A stretch of 64,000 nt of DNA from G963665815 sp942492065 (GTDB lineage: Bacteria; Cloacimonadota; Cloacimonadia; Cloacimonadales; JAIOQZ01): contig CALODV010000008.1 of NCBI GenBank assembly GCA_942492065.1, positions 868,001 to 932,000 on the forward strand, read 5' to 3'. Position 1 is the first letter of the stretch. Every line of letters starts with the position of its first letter. Both the position numbers and the translations under genes were made by a program. Of the stretch, positions 18,553 through 26,633 are shown in pieces. A model generated the notes under the pieces. That model was not told where the DNA came from. It saw only the letters and a program-made list of their open reading frames with translations, and searched no databases.

Positions 18553-20253
18553 TTATTTAATTCTTATTATTTTGCCAGTGAAATTTTTAGAATTAGTTTC
18601 AATTTTGTAAAGATAAATCCCTGATGCAACCTGATTATTATTTGAATTAGTTCCATCCCAGAGGTATCTAAGCTCATTCTGCTCAGAATTAACCACATGA
18701 TTTTCATGTACTTTCTGACCTTTCAGATTGTATATTCTTATCTTTGCGTGTGATGGTTCTGGTAAAACCATATGAAAGATTATGTCCTTATTAAATGGAT
18801 TTGGATTCAGATGAATTTCAGGGTCAATAGCAGGATCAAGCACTGTTATAAGGCTGTCAACTGTAATAGATGATACACCAGTAGGGCTGTTGACAGTCAG
18901 TCTGACAGAATAGGTTCCCGGTTCCCGAAAAGTCCATTGAGGATTCTGTGTGTACCCTTCGTAAGATCCGTCATTATCGAAATCCCAATACCAGTCAGTA
19001 GGGTTGTGAAGTGTTTCATCTGTGAAATTAACCGTTAAGGGTGCATTGCCCGTAAGTTTATCTGCTGAAAAAGCCAGTACAGCTGTTCTGTCAATCTCCA
19101 GAGAGTCCATTACTCTATAAGCATAATCGGTCATATCAGTACTGAAGTCATAAAGATTCTGCATAGTGAATCCATTATTTCGCCACTCGGCTAAAACTGA
19201 ATCTGTTTGTGAAAAAATTCTATCTTCTGCGTCAAAGAAAACATCCCAGACACCAGTTCCGGTTTCATTCCGTAAAAGGTATGTATCGATATGTCTGTCA
19301 GTATAGTTGCTGCTGCGGAAAAGCTGAGGTTTAATCTCTCTCGCTTTTGTGCAGATTGGAGAGCTGAGTGTTCCGGTAGTTTTATCAGGGGGCTCTACCG
19401 CCCAGATCGGGAATGCGATTGTTGACGATGGATGTCCAAGCATGGTCCACATAGTTGTCAATAAAGGGTCTTCCCCATCTCTGACTCCGTGGAATACTGC
19501 TGTAGAAACAGTGACTCGTCCACAGATACTGCCATAGATATCAACAAATCCGTAAGGCATTCCATAATCCCAAACGCCTTCATAAGGAATTTGGATTCCA
19601 TTCTGGTCGTCATCCATAAAATCTCTCATCTGTACCTGAAGGATATTCTTATAGTTGAGAGCATTTTCATCATACATATTACCAATCAGCTCATGCGAAC
19701 GCTGCAATCTTGACCTTCCGTAGGTGTTTCCACCCTGTTCAGAACTGTTAGTTCTTAATACATAACCGTTTTCGCTTGATTCGGCATCATAGCGCCAGTA
19801 GCGATAACTATTTGTTTCAAAGATAGCTGCTCCACCCTGTGCATCCATAACACCAAAATTCGCTGCTACATCTCGTTGTCCGGAAGTATTAAAAAGAAAC
19901 ATCTCGAAATCATCGACTGTAGCACAAACTTTCAGTGCTTCATACATCAGGTCGCCTTCGCCCCATAGTCTCAACCCTGCAAGATCGGTAGAAGTTGAGT
20001 TCATAATACAGAACCCGGTCTCGTTCAGTCCCATCCAGGCGTCCGGAACTCCGATATCGGTTACATATACACAACTGTAAACGCCTGTTGTATCCATAAC
20101 AATGAAATTGTTCTCACGTCCGGATCTGTCTCTTGTCTTCCAGATCATAGGGCGTCCGTCTTCGGTTGCAATCCCGGAGGCTGCTCCGATTGTACATGCA
20201 AAAGCTGATGCCAGCATGATATATAATGTAATGGTGATTATAATTTTTCTCAT
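18553..20253 (-). CDS. Secreted Ntn hydrolase (C45/linear-amide hydrolase-like) with PKD and T9SS sorting domains
   Basis: 566 residues. The signal peptide (1-18) ends LASAFA and is followed at once by Cys19-Thr-Ile-Gly, so signal cleavage itself would expose the N-terminal nucleophile Cys of an Ntn hydrolase. The fold signature follows: ATEDGRPMIWKTRD, then a WMGLNETGFCIMNSTS strand. A PKD domain lies at about 390-475 (APLTVNFTD, WYWDFDNDGSYEG, FREPGTYSVRLTV). The end is a T9SS sorting domain (NPNPFNKD, GIYLYKIET). Likely a surface-displayed amidohydrolase or acyltransferase; which amide it cuts (penicillin-, bile-salt- or dipeptide-like) cannot be told. ATG at 20253 has no clear Shine-Dalgarno; a TTGACT lies at 20285-20290. 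Confidence 0.8.
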   Translation of the reverse strand: MRKIIITITLYIMLASAFACTIGAASGIATEDGRPMIWKTRDRSGRENNFIVMDTTGVYSCVYVTDIGVPDAWMGLNETGFCIMNSTSTDLAGLRLWGEGDLMYEALKVCATVDDFEMFLFNTSGQRDVAANFGVMDAQGGAAIFETNSYRYWRYDAESSENGYVLRTNSSEQGGNTYGRSRLQRSHELIGNMYDENALNYKNILQVQMRDFMDDDQNGIQIPYEGVWDYGMPYGFVDIYGSICGRVTVSTAVFHGVRDGEDPLLTTMWTMLGHPSSTIAFPIWAVEPPDKTTGTLSSPICTKAREIKPQLFRSSNYTDRHIDTYLLRNETGTGVWDVFFDAEDRIFSQTDSVLAEWRNNGFTMQNLYDFSTDMTDYAYRVMDSLEIDRTAVLAFSADKLTGNAPLTVNFTDETLHNPTDWYWDFDNDGSYEGYTQNPQWTFREPGTYSVRLTVNSPTGVSSITVDSLITVLDPAIDPEIHLNPNPFNKDIIFHMVLPEPSHAKIRIYNLKGQKVHENHVVNSEQNELRYLWDGTNSNNNQVASGIYLYKIETNSKNFTGKIIRIK

Positions 20254-20619
20254 GTTACTATTAATTCCTGACCTTCTTTTTCTCAGTCAAGTAAAAGTTA
20301 ATATTATTAATATTGTTAAGCACGAATTATTCCGAATATGTTTTGTTCGAGAATTCTAAGTAGACACCTTCGAAATGCTTTTAATACTCACGAAAGTGAT
20401 CACCTTCGAAATGGTCGCAGACCTTGCGAATGGTGTTTTACTATCAGAATACGAAGCAATTAATGCAAATGCAGAGAGTATGAGATGCTCCAAATCTATC
20501 CCTTTCCCGTTTTAATCGGGACTCAGGGAGCTTTCAACTATTTCTTAATCAGTAGTTTAAGTTGGTTGATCGGAGTCGAAGGGAATATGGTCATAAAAGC
20601 CACTTTGCCACTTCAAACT
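20254..20619. other. 366-base gap with decayed sequence beside the transposase
   Basis: Contains the direct repeat CACCTTCGAAATG (20366-20377 and 20400-20412 approximately), a short plus-strand open stretch 20375-20515 of 46 codons (ADLANGVLLSEYEAI) that reads like a coding remnant, and a small CCCG/CGGG hairpin near 20506-20520. Bases 20557-20619 are the out-of-gene C-terminal remnant of the transposase (WQSGFYDH). No intact gene seen. Confidence 0.5.
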
Positions 20620-20747
20620 CTATCCCAATCTGTTTGAATGCCTCGATGCTGCTGATTTAAAATATCTTACAATTGTGGAAATTGATCCTGATTTGGGTGA
20701 GATTCCTGAACAGATATCTACAACAATGGGTCTATAATTATGTTCAT

Positions 20748-20775
20748 TAGTAGACGTTGCATGCAACGTCTCTAC
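20748..20775. repeat. REP-like palindrome A, copy 1
   Basis: Core AGACGTTGCATGCAACGTCT (20752-20771) is a perfect 20-bp palindrome flanked by TAGT and CTAC. It lies inside the transposase frame and recurs at 21207-21234. Confidence 0.9.
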
Positions 20776-20807
20776 ATCTTTTGAATTCCTCTTCTGTTCA
20801 GGCAAGT

Positions 20808-20836
20808 CTGTAGAGCTGATGCATGCATCAGCTAAT
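20808..20836. repeat. REP-like palindrome B, copy 1
   Basis: Core AGCTGATGCATGCATCAGCT (20814-20833) is a perfect 20-bp palindrome, flanked by CTGTAG and AAT. On opposite strands A and B share the frame GTAGAG...TAAT, so the pair is in inverted orientation, 62 bp centre to centre. Confidence 0.9.
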
Positions 20837-21206
20837 TTTTCATTGTTAGAAGACTTCTGCAATAACATATGTATATGATTGGGCATCACTATATAATTTA
20901 AAACCATAACATCTTTAGTGTGGTAAGGAACTTCATTGATATATAAATCTACAATGATACCGACTTTTGATAAATTCATTACTCCATTATCTATCCTACC
21001 AAAGTAGTTTTTCCTACATTGTGTACAAATTGTGATGGAGTAGACTCCATTTGACCTGTAATCCCAATGCTTATGTCTGATAGTATCAGAACGGTAAGAA
21101 TTATTTTTCCCCTTCACACCTGTAATCCTTTTTATTTGCAAAAACGTAGTACGTAACGCATTATTAAATCTCATTTTCATGAGGATGCTCTTAGTGTACA
21201 CCTCAT

Positions 21207-21234
21207 TAGTAGACGTTGCATGCAACGTCTCTAC
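21207..21234. repeat. REP-like palindrome A, copy 2
   Basis: Same 20-bp core as copy 1, at 21211-21230, upstream of the likely transposase start. With B copy 2 it forms a pair 59 bp centre to centre. Confidence 0.9.
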
Positions 21235-21263
21235 AGTTATACCTTTCTCTTGTTCGCACAAAC

Positions 21264-21292
21264 CTGTAGAGCTGATGCATGCATCAGCTAAT
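21264..21292. repeat. REP-like palindrome B, copy 2
   Basis: Same 20-bp core as B copy 1, at 21270-21289. It supplies the TAG stop codon of the membrane protein gene ending at 21288, so its insertion may have set that protein's C-terminus. Confidence 0.9.
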
Positions 21293-21920
21293 ACTGATTC
21301 TCTTCTTTTTTGGAATGCACAAAATAGGCTAAAATTGCCAGAACAAACGCCCCACCTGCCAGATAACTTCCGATTCCATACATATCGAATACAGAGTAAT
21401 CATTATCATAGTTTATCTTCAAAGCAAAGAGTGTCGTGAAGAAATAAGCGATCAGTTCCGGTAATAGAAAGCGGTTCCGCTTCAGCATCACAGTATCCGT
21501 CAGAAACGAAAAGAAATAGTAAAGCATCAGCAGAGGAAACAAATGCAGCAGCAGTTTGGATGATTCTCTCAGAAAATCATTCTCACTCTTGAACATAATA
21601 CGCAGATTCGGCTGATAGTTTTCTACTTCCTTTCCTGTGACGTTTTTCCAGAGTACAACAAACAAAGAAGGTGTATCAATAACATGCACTTCCTTTTTCA
21701 TAACGGATAAATTGATTGTCATTACTCCGGCAGTATCTTCCGGTTTGAAATATGGGAAAAACAATGAAACTACGCATAAGAGGGATGCCAGAAACAGAAT
21801 ATGATTCCTCTTCTTGAAAGTAGGTCGTTCCAGTCTTTCATCAAGAATAATCGGTTCATCATCTGTATTGTCTTTTGGATCTTCAACTATTTTAAGTTCA
21901 GTCTTATCAATATCTTTCAT
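21288..21920 (-). CDS. Membrane protein of unknown function
   Basis: About 210 residues, not recognised. A charged N-terminal 40 residues precedes TM1 (about 41-56, ILFLASLLCVVSLFFPYF), then a periplasmic stretch of about 60 residues, and three further membrane segments (LLLHLFPLLMLYYFF, ELIAYFFTTLFAL, YLAGGAFVLAILAYF). The FFPYF after TM1 is typical of small integral proteins with an extracytoplasmic loop. ATG at 21920 is chosen: GGGAG is five bases upstream; a TTG at 21932 would lie inside the terminator. The stop codon falls in REP-like palindrome B2. The transketolase terminator overlaps its leader. Confidence 0.6.
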   Translation of the reverse strand: MKDIDKTELKIVEDPKDNTDDEPIILDERLERPTFKKRNHILFLASLLCVVSLFFPYFKPEDTAGVMTINLSVMKKEVHVIDTPSLFVVLWKNVTGKEVENYQPNLRIMFKSENDFLRESSKLLLHLFPLLMLYYFFSFLTDTVMLKRNRFLLPELIAYFFTTLFALKINYDNDYSVFDMYGIGSYLAGGAFVLAILAYFVHSKKEENQY

Positions 21921-21931
21921 CATGTCTCCCA

Positions 21932-21965
21932 ATAAAAAAGGCTGTCAGAGTTATCCAACAGCCTT
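21932..21965 (-). terminator. Rho-independent terminator of the transketolase transcript
   Basis: Minus strand: AAGGCTGT, 12-base loop, ACAGCCTT, then a T-run. It lies 7 bases after the transketolase stop and its T-run is within 20 bases of the next gene's start, so that gene needs readthrough or its own promoter. Confidence 0.85.
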
Positions 21966-21972
21966 AAACATA

Positions 21973-23856
21973 TTATTTATTTATCAAATCTTTCATTCTT
22001 GTGTAAACAGATTCTGCATCTAGACGGCAGTATCTGAATACATCATCAGATTTTCCGGAAAGTGCATAGCCTTCCACACCAAAGCAATGAAGCTCAGGAT
22101 ATAATCTTTTTTTCATCAGCTCAACTGCTGTTATAGCACCGAGTCCGGTGTTTACATTATGGTCTTCATAAGTAAATATCATACCTGTTTCAGATGCTTT
22201 TTTCAGAGCTTCCACATCGATATCTTCCGGGCAGGCAATGTTCCATAACTGAACAGATATACCTTCTTCGGCAAGTTTTGTGCAAGCTTCTACAGCTCTG
22301 CCTGTAACTGTTCCCATAACAAACATAGCTGCATCTTTACCATCCATAAGTAAATCAGCTTTACCATACTCAAACTTATATCTTTCATCAAAAGCAGTGT
22401 TTCCCTCAGCGTTTTTAACAACAGGGAGTTTGCTTCTTCCCATTGGAACCAGGAAGTTGCCATATACAGAAGATATGTATCTGATAATATGATCAGTCTG
22501 GTTAGGATCAGCCGGAACAATAGTCTTGAATCCGTACAGGTTTCTCATCAGACCAAGATAGTCAACGCACTGGTGGGTTTTACCATCTTCACCAACATCC
22601 AGACCGACGTGTGTTGTAATTATCTTAAGGTTAGTGTTATTTATATCGTTCAGTCTGTGCTGATTGAATGTTTCGTCAACCCCGAATACACCGAAATCTG
22701 CAAAATAAACATGGAATCCCATCTTAGAAAGTGATCCTGCCATAGTTGCTGTTGAATGCTCGGTAATTCCTGCTTCAAAGAAGTTCTCAGGACATGTTTT
22801 TGCAAAGCTGTCAACTTTAACTGATCCTGCCAGGTCACAATCGAATACTACATAATTAGAGTTTTCACAATTAACCTTAGCGATATTGTTGATTGCATTC
22901 CCCCAGGCAGACCTGTTATCTGTTTTTGCATCATAAATCTGTGGTTCGGAAGGATTAAAATCTATAACGGGATGTTCAGCTTGTATATGCTGCTCAGGTA
23001 CAAATGCATTACGCATTTCCATGTACTTATCCCAGTTATCTTCTGCACCAAGTTCTTTCAAGGCGTCAATCAATTGCTCTCTGGATAAAGTTGAACCATG
23101 ATACTTCTCTTTGTTCTCCATAAAGGAAACACCTTTACCCATAACAGTATGGGCAAGCACCATCACCGGCTTCTCAATATCAACAGCAGTTTTGATCGCT
23201 TCATGGATTTCATTGTAGTTATGTCCGTCTATTTCGATAACATACCATCCGTCCGCTTCATAATTAGCTTTGATATTCTGAGGCATAACCTTTTTTATAT
23301 CTCCGCCAATCTGCAGTTCATTAAAGTCCACAAATACTGTAATGTTGCTGAGATCATATTTTGCTGCAAATCTTCTGGCTTCACCAATCTGACCTTTCTG
23401 CTGTTCACCGTCTCCCATGAAAACAAATATCTGATTATCCTGTTTCTGCAGTCTGGAACCGATTCCAAAACCGACAGCAGCGGAAAGTCCCTGACCCAGA
23501 TTACCGGAAGCAAGTAATACTCCGGGGACGTCCGGTTCTATATGACCTTCGAAGATACTTCCTGCAAGTCTGAACTGAGAGATAGCATCATCAAGGTTGA
23601 AAAAACCCTGTTCACTGAGACAACTGTAAACAGCCGGTGAAACGTGACCGTTACTGACTACTACATAATCACCTTTTTCGTGAACGTCAGCAGGACAATC
23701 TGCCATTGAATATGCAACAAGCATCATATCGAGAGAAGACATTGAACCGCCCGGATGACCGGAAGCAGCAAGACTTGTCATTGTTACTATAGCACCGCGT
23801 AAATCGGAAGATTTCTTTTCAAGATTCTGTAATTCTTCCTTAGATAGAAATTTCAT
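21973..23856 (-). CDS. tkt: Transketolase
   Basis: 627-residue single-chain transketolase moving two-carbon ketol units between sugar phosphates in the non-oxidative pentose phosphate pathway. The thiamine-diphosphate domain shows SGHPGGSMSSLDMM, SNGHVSPAVY and the cofactor motif GDGEQQKGQ...N; the pyrimidine domain has EAGITEHSTATMAGSLS and DFGVFG; the C-terminal domain follows (GTVTGRAVEAC, TYEDHNVNTGLGA). Length fits the family, with both halves in one chain rather than split as in some anaerobes. ATG at 23856 with AAGGAG. It is followed by its own terminator and preceded at 21 bases by the TIGR00266 gene. Confidence 0.96.
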   Translation of the reverse strand: MKFLSKEELQNLEKKSSDLRGAIVTMTSLAASGHPGGSMSSLDMMLVAYSMADCPADVHEKGDYVVVSNGHVSPAVYSCLSEQGFFNLDDAISQFRLAGSIFEGHIEPDVPGVLLASGNLGQGLSAAVGFGIGSRLQKQDNQIFVFMGDGEQQKGQIGEARRFAAKYDLSNITVFVDFNELQIGGDIKKVMPQNIKANYEADGWYVIEIDGHNYNEIHEAIKTAVDIEKPVMVLAHTVMGKGVSFMENKEKYHGSTLSREQLIDALKELGAEDNWDKYMEMRNAFVPEQHIQAEHPVIDFNPSEPQIYDAKTDNRSAWGNAINNIAKVNCENSNYVVFDCDLAGSVKVDSFAKTCPENFFEAGITEHSTATMAGSLSKMGFHVYFADFGVFGVDETFNQHRLNDINNTNLKIITTHVGLDVGEDGKTHQCVDYLGLMRNLYGFKTIVPADPNQTDHIIRYISSVYGNFLVPMGRSKLPVVKNAEGNTAFDERYKFEYGKADLLMDGKDAAMFVMGTVTGRAVEACTKLAEEGISVQLWNIACPEDIDVEALKKASETGMIFTYEDHNVNTGLGAITAVELMKKRLYPELHCFGVEGYALSGKSDDVFRYCRLDAESVYTRMKDLINK

Positions 23857-23877
23857 TAAAGCTCCTTATTTTTTCGC

Positions 23878-24630
23878 TTAGTCCCCGCTGATAAAATCAC
23901 CGAGTAAGCCGCCAAGACCTTTTTGTTCGCCTTTGTTTCTGCCTGAAGCAGCAACCATAACTCTGTCTGCAAGCCTTGAGAACGGTAAGCTCTGTAAGAA
24001 TACTTTTCCCGGTCCGGTCAAAGTAGCGTAAAACAGACCTTCCCCGCCAAAGAGTGCATTGGTTATTCCTTTGACGAATTTTATATCATAGTTTACTGAA
24101 GCCTCAAATCCTACAATGCATCCTGTGTCAACCCTTAATGTTTCACCGGGCATCAATTCTCTTTCAACAATAGTACCACCGGCATGGATAAAAGCCAGTC
24201 CGTCACCTGTCAGACGCTGGAGGATAAAACCTTCTCCACCAAAGAATCCGGCACCCAGTTTTCTGGTGAAAGCTATGTCAAGGTCTACCCCATTAGCAGC
24301 ACAGAGAAACGAATCTTTCTGGCAGATAAACTCATTGTGATATCGAGATAGATCAAGCGGTATAATCTTTCCGGGATAAGGTGCTGAAAATGCTACACTC
24401 TGCTTTGTATTTCCCTGATTGTAGAATGTGGTGATGAAGAAACTCTCACCTGTAAACATTCTTTTGAAGCCTTTCCAGACTCCGCCGTCAACACCGGTCT
24501 GCATTTCGATATAATTATCCATGTACATCATAGCACCTGCTTCAGCTCTGACAGCTTCTCCGGGATCAAGCTCAATTTCGACAAGCTGCATTTCGCTTCC
24601 AAAAATCTTATAATCTATTACGTCAGCCAT
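23878..24630 (-). CDS. TIGR00266 / AIM24-family protein
   Basis: 250 residues of the widespread AIM24-like double beta-solenoid family: an N-terminal VEIELDPGEAVRAEAGAMMYMD, mid GFFGGEGFILQRLTGDGLAFIHAGG and a late ALFGGEGLFYATLTGPGKVFLQSLP, which are the paired Gly-rich hallmarks. The end (GLGGLLGDFISGD) matches the family's Gly-rich tail. Biochemical role is not established in bacteria. Good Shine-Dalgarno (AGGAG). Lies between the MscS channel and transketolase genes with 20-base gaps, so a shared transcript is likely. Confidence 0.9.
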   Translation of the reverse strand: MADVIDYKIFGSEMQLVEIELDPGEAVRAEAGAMMYMDNYIEMQTGVDGGVWKGFKRMFTGESFFITTFYNQGNTKQSVAFSAPYPGKIIPLDLSRYHNEFICQKDSFLCAANGVDLDIAFTRKLGAGFFGGEGFILQRLTGDGLAFIHAGGTIVERELMPGETLRVDTGCIVGFEASVNYDIKFVKGITNALFGGEGLFYATLTGPGKVFLQSLPFSRLADRVMVAASGRNKGEQKGLGGLLGDFISGD

Positions 24631-24650
24631 TATTTCTCCTAAATAACAGT

Positions 24651-25472
24651 TTATTGGTTCTGATTGAAAATATGAACATCTCTTTGAGGATATGGAATAG
24701 TAATATCGTTTTCATCAAATTTCAGCTTCACAGTTTCCATTACATCAAAATATACATCCCAGTAATCAGCAGTTTTAGCCCAGATTCTCATTTTAATATT
24801 CACAGAACTGTCTCCAAGTTCACCGACTCTGGCAAATGGAGCAGGGTCTTTAATAACTTTTTCGTGATTGTTTACTACTTCCATGATAATGTCTTTTGCT
24901 TTTCTGAAATCATCATCATAGCTGATACCGAATGTGATATCAACACGACGTTTATCTTCCATGGTAAAATTCATAATGTTACCATTGGAAAGAGGTCCGT
25001 TAGGGATAATGATAGTCTTATTATCAGGTGTTCTGAGGATTGTGTGGAAAATCTGAATTGATGTAACAATACCTGTAAATCCCTGAGCTTCTATGAAATC
25101 GCCAAGCTTGAAAGGTTTGAGTATGATAATCAGTACTCCTCCAGAGAAGTTGCTTAAAGATCCCTGAAGAGCGAGACCAACAGCCAATGCCATAGCACTG
25201 AGTATTGCTATGAAAGAGGTCATCTTCACGCCAAGCATTGATGCTACACTGATAATTACCATAACCTTAAGAAGAATTCCAATCAGATTCGAGATAAAAT
25301 CCACCAGAGATTCTTCTACTTTTGCTTTGATCATTGCTTTTTTTGTAAGTTTCACCACTATTTTTACAATCCAGAAACCAATTATAAGAGTTATTATGCC
25401 CAGTAATACTTTAGGTGCATATTGCACTAACATTTCCATACCTTTGTTATAAAGGCTTTGCCAATCGATCAT
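24651..25472 (-). CDS. Small-conductance mechanosensitive channel (MscS family)
   Basis: 273 residues. Three membrane helices: about 15-38, 60-80 and the pore-lining 85-110 (SAMALAVGLALQGSLSNFSGG), then the beta domain (KPFKLGDFIEAQGFTGIVTSI, RTPDNKTIIIPNG) and the alpha/beta C-terminal vestibule (FGISYDDDFRKAK). This matches E. coli MscS in length and order; it opens on hypo-osmotic membrane tension. ATG at 25472 with AAGGAG. It follows a 76-residue membrane protein gene by 16 bases. Confidence 0.94.
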   Translation of the reverse strand: MIDWQSLYNKGMEMLVQYAPKVLLGIITLIIGFWIVKIVVKLTKKAMIKAKVEESLVDFISNLIGILLKVMVIISVASMLGVKMTSFIAILSAMALAVGLALQGSLSNFSGGVLIIILKPFKLGDFIEAQGFTGIVTSIQIFHTILRTPDNKTIIIPNGPLSNGNIMNFTMEDKRRVDITFGISYDDDFRKAKDIIMEVVNNHEKVIKDPAPFARVGELGDSSVNIKMRIWAKTADYWDVYFDVMETVKLKFDENDITIPYPQRDVHIFNQNQ

Positions 25473-25488
25473 TTTTGTCTCCTTGAAT

Positions 25489-25719
25489 TTATTTTCTATT
25501 TTTTATTGCTGAAAAAATCGGTTTTGCAGATACAAATGCTATAGTTATGACAAATATGTAATATACCTGCCCCATATTCTTAAGAAGAATATAAGCCAGA
25601 ACTTCCAAAACAGAAAAAGCTATTGGAAAGATAATTGATTGTCTCCTATAGAAAAAATATCGAAAACCAAATATAAACACAATCGATAGTATAAATACAA
25701 TAATCTCTGTTTGCAACAT
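25489..25719 (-). CDS. Small integral membrane protein
   Basis: 76 residues with about three hydrophobic segments (IIVFILSIVFIFGFRYFFY, IFPIAFSVLEVLAYILL, VYYIFVITIAFVSAK). Not recognised. GGAGG lies at good spacing from the ATG at 25719, and it heads the transcript into mscS, TIGR00266 and transketolase. Confidence 0.55.
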   Translation of the reverse strand: MLQTEIIVFILSIVFIFGFRYFFYRRQSIIFPIAFSVLEVLAYILLKNMGQVYYIFVITIAFVSAKPIFSAIKNRK

Positions 25720-25745
25720 TATCCTCCATTTTGAGTTTATTATTT

Positions 25746-25774
25746 GAATTTTGGTGTTCGACAGAAAATGTCAA
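25746..25774 (-). promoter_or_regulatory. Candidate promoter for the 25719-21973 transcript
   Basis: Minus-strand TTGACA (25769-25774) and, 17 bases on, AAATTC. The -10 is a poor match. GACAGAAAATGTC just around the -35 is a small inverted repeat. Shares its intergenic space with the divergent gene at 25907. Confidence 0.3.
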
Positions 25775-25906
25775 ATCAATTATTTTTAATCTGACAGGCA
25801 TTAACATAAAAGTAATATATATTTTACTTGATAAATATTAATTGAACTCGAATTATCGTTTTGTTGAAAGCACTTTTTAATTAGATTTTCTAAAAAAGGA
25901 GTAAGT

Positions 25907-26623
25907 ATGATACCGAAAGATTTAATTGATAAAGAAATGAGTCTATTGGACAAATGGGATGACAAAGCAAAATCAGTTTCCATATTCAGTGGTATTGGTT
26001 CCTTGATAACAATTTCATGTTTAGTCGGTTATCTATTTATTTTTTCAAGTTCAGGAATGAATATTTATGACAGGTTTTTCATTCTTTTAATTGGTATAAA
26101 TGCCTTATCAATATCCTTAGTACCTTTTTTGAAGACCAGAAGGATGGTCAAACTGTATAACTTTTACAGAGAACAACTTGTCAAACTGGCAGATGAAAAC
26201 TCAGATAATTCTGAAGCTATTGCAAGAATTAACTACATTTGCAAGCACAAATTCATCAGAAAAGATCAGATTCATGAGGCAATCGTTTACAAAATTAACG
26301 GTTTTGATATTAAATTCAAGAAAAGTGTCTACAAAATTATTCTGCATACCGCTTATATATTTATTGTTATAATGGCATCAATTCAATACATATCCAGTGA
26401 ACCTGACTTTAAAATCTTATCTATGTTCTTCCCGATTGCCCTGGTAATATTTTCTATTCATGCAATAATCAACTACTATCAGCAGAAGAATAATTTTAAA
26501 CAGCTTGCAAATCAGTGGAAACATCATCTGGAGAAAATACAGGAAAAAGCGTACGATGCAGAATTAGTAGAAATCCTGAATGATACGCTTTGCAATCCTG
26601 AAAAAATTGTTGTTATTGAATAG
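25907..26623 (+). CDS. Membrane protein with cytoplasmic helical regions, unknown function
   Basis: 238 residues, not recognised. Four predicted membrane helices in two pairs: about 28-48 (LITISCLVGYLFIF) and 54-74, then about 143-162 and 170-190, with a charged helical stretch of about 65 residues between the pairs and a helical C-terminus. It stands alone on the plus strand with AAGGAG before the ATG. Its TAG stop lies in an 18-bp palindrome shared with the convergent radical SAM gene. It may be a membrane sensor or scaffold; nothing specific supports either. Confidence 0.65.
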   Translation: MIPKDLIDKEMSLLDKWDDKAKSVSIFSGIGSLITISCLVGYLFIFSSSGMNIYDRFFILLIGINALSISLVPFLKTRRMVKLYNFYREQLVKLADENSDNSEAIARINYICKHKFIRKDQIHEAIVYKINGFDIKFKKSVYKIILHTAYIFIVIMASIQYISSEPDFKILSMFFPIALVIFSIHAIINYYQQKNNFKQLANQWKHHLEKIQEKAYDAELVEILNDTLCNPEKIVVIE

Positions 26624-26633
26624 ACCTATTCAA
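26616..26633. repeat. Palindrome spanning both stop codons of convergent genes
   Basis: TTGAATAG-AC-CTATTCAA is an 8-bp inverted repeat whose arms each contain a GAA-TAG end (Glu-stop), one per strand. Possibly a bidirectional transcript 3' end, though the T-run is weak. Confidence 0.6.

Larger units (their letters stand above)
20620..21117 (-). pseudogene. REP-associated tyrosine transposase (Y1/IS200-like, RAYT), degraded
   Basis: HUH single-strand transposase of the TnpA-REP type. Visible parts: N-terminal HWDYRSNGVYSITICTQ, the HUH motif PNHIHMLL, and the C-terminal helix GSISTIVRYFKSAASRH. GTG at 21117 is the likely start (AAGGA eight bases upstream); the frame stays open to 21261 but that stretch is repeat sequence. 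An in-frame TAG at 20620-20622 cuts the protein just before WQSGFYDH, which continues in the same frame to 20557, so the family's C-terminal block is lost. A REP-like palindrome pair (20748-20833) lies inside the frame and adds about 30 codons between the HUH domain and the final helix. Probably inactive; readthrough cannot be excluded. Confidence 0.75.

Noticed and set aside
21118..21261. N-terminal extension of the transposase to 21261
   Set aside because: The extra residues are translated REP-like sequence; GTG at 21117 with AAGGA fits the family start better.
20748..21292. Possible CRISPR array
   Set aside because: Only two copies each of two different palindromes with unequal spacing (59-62 and about 400 bp); pattern fits REP-type repeats beside a RAYT gene.
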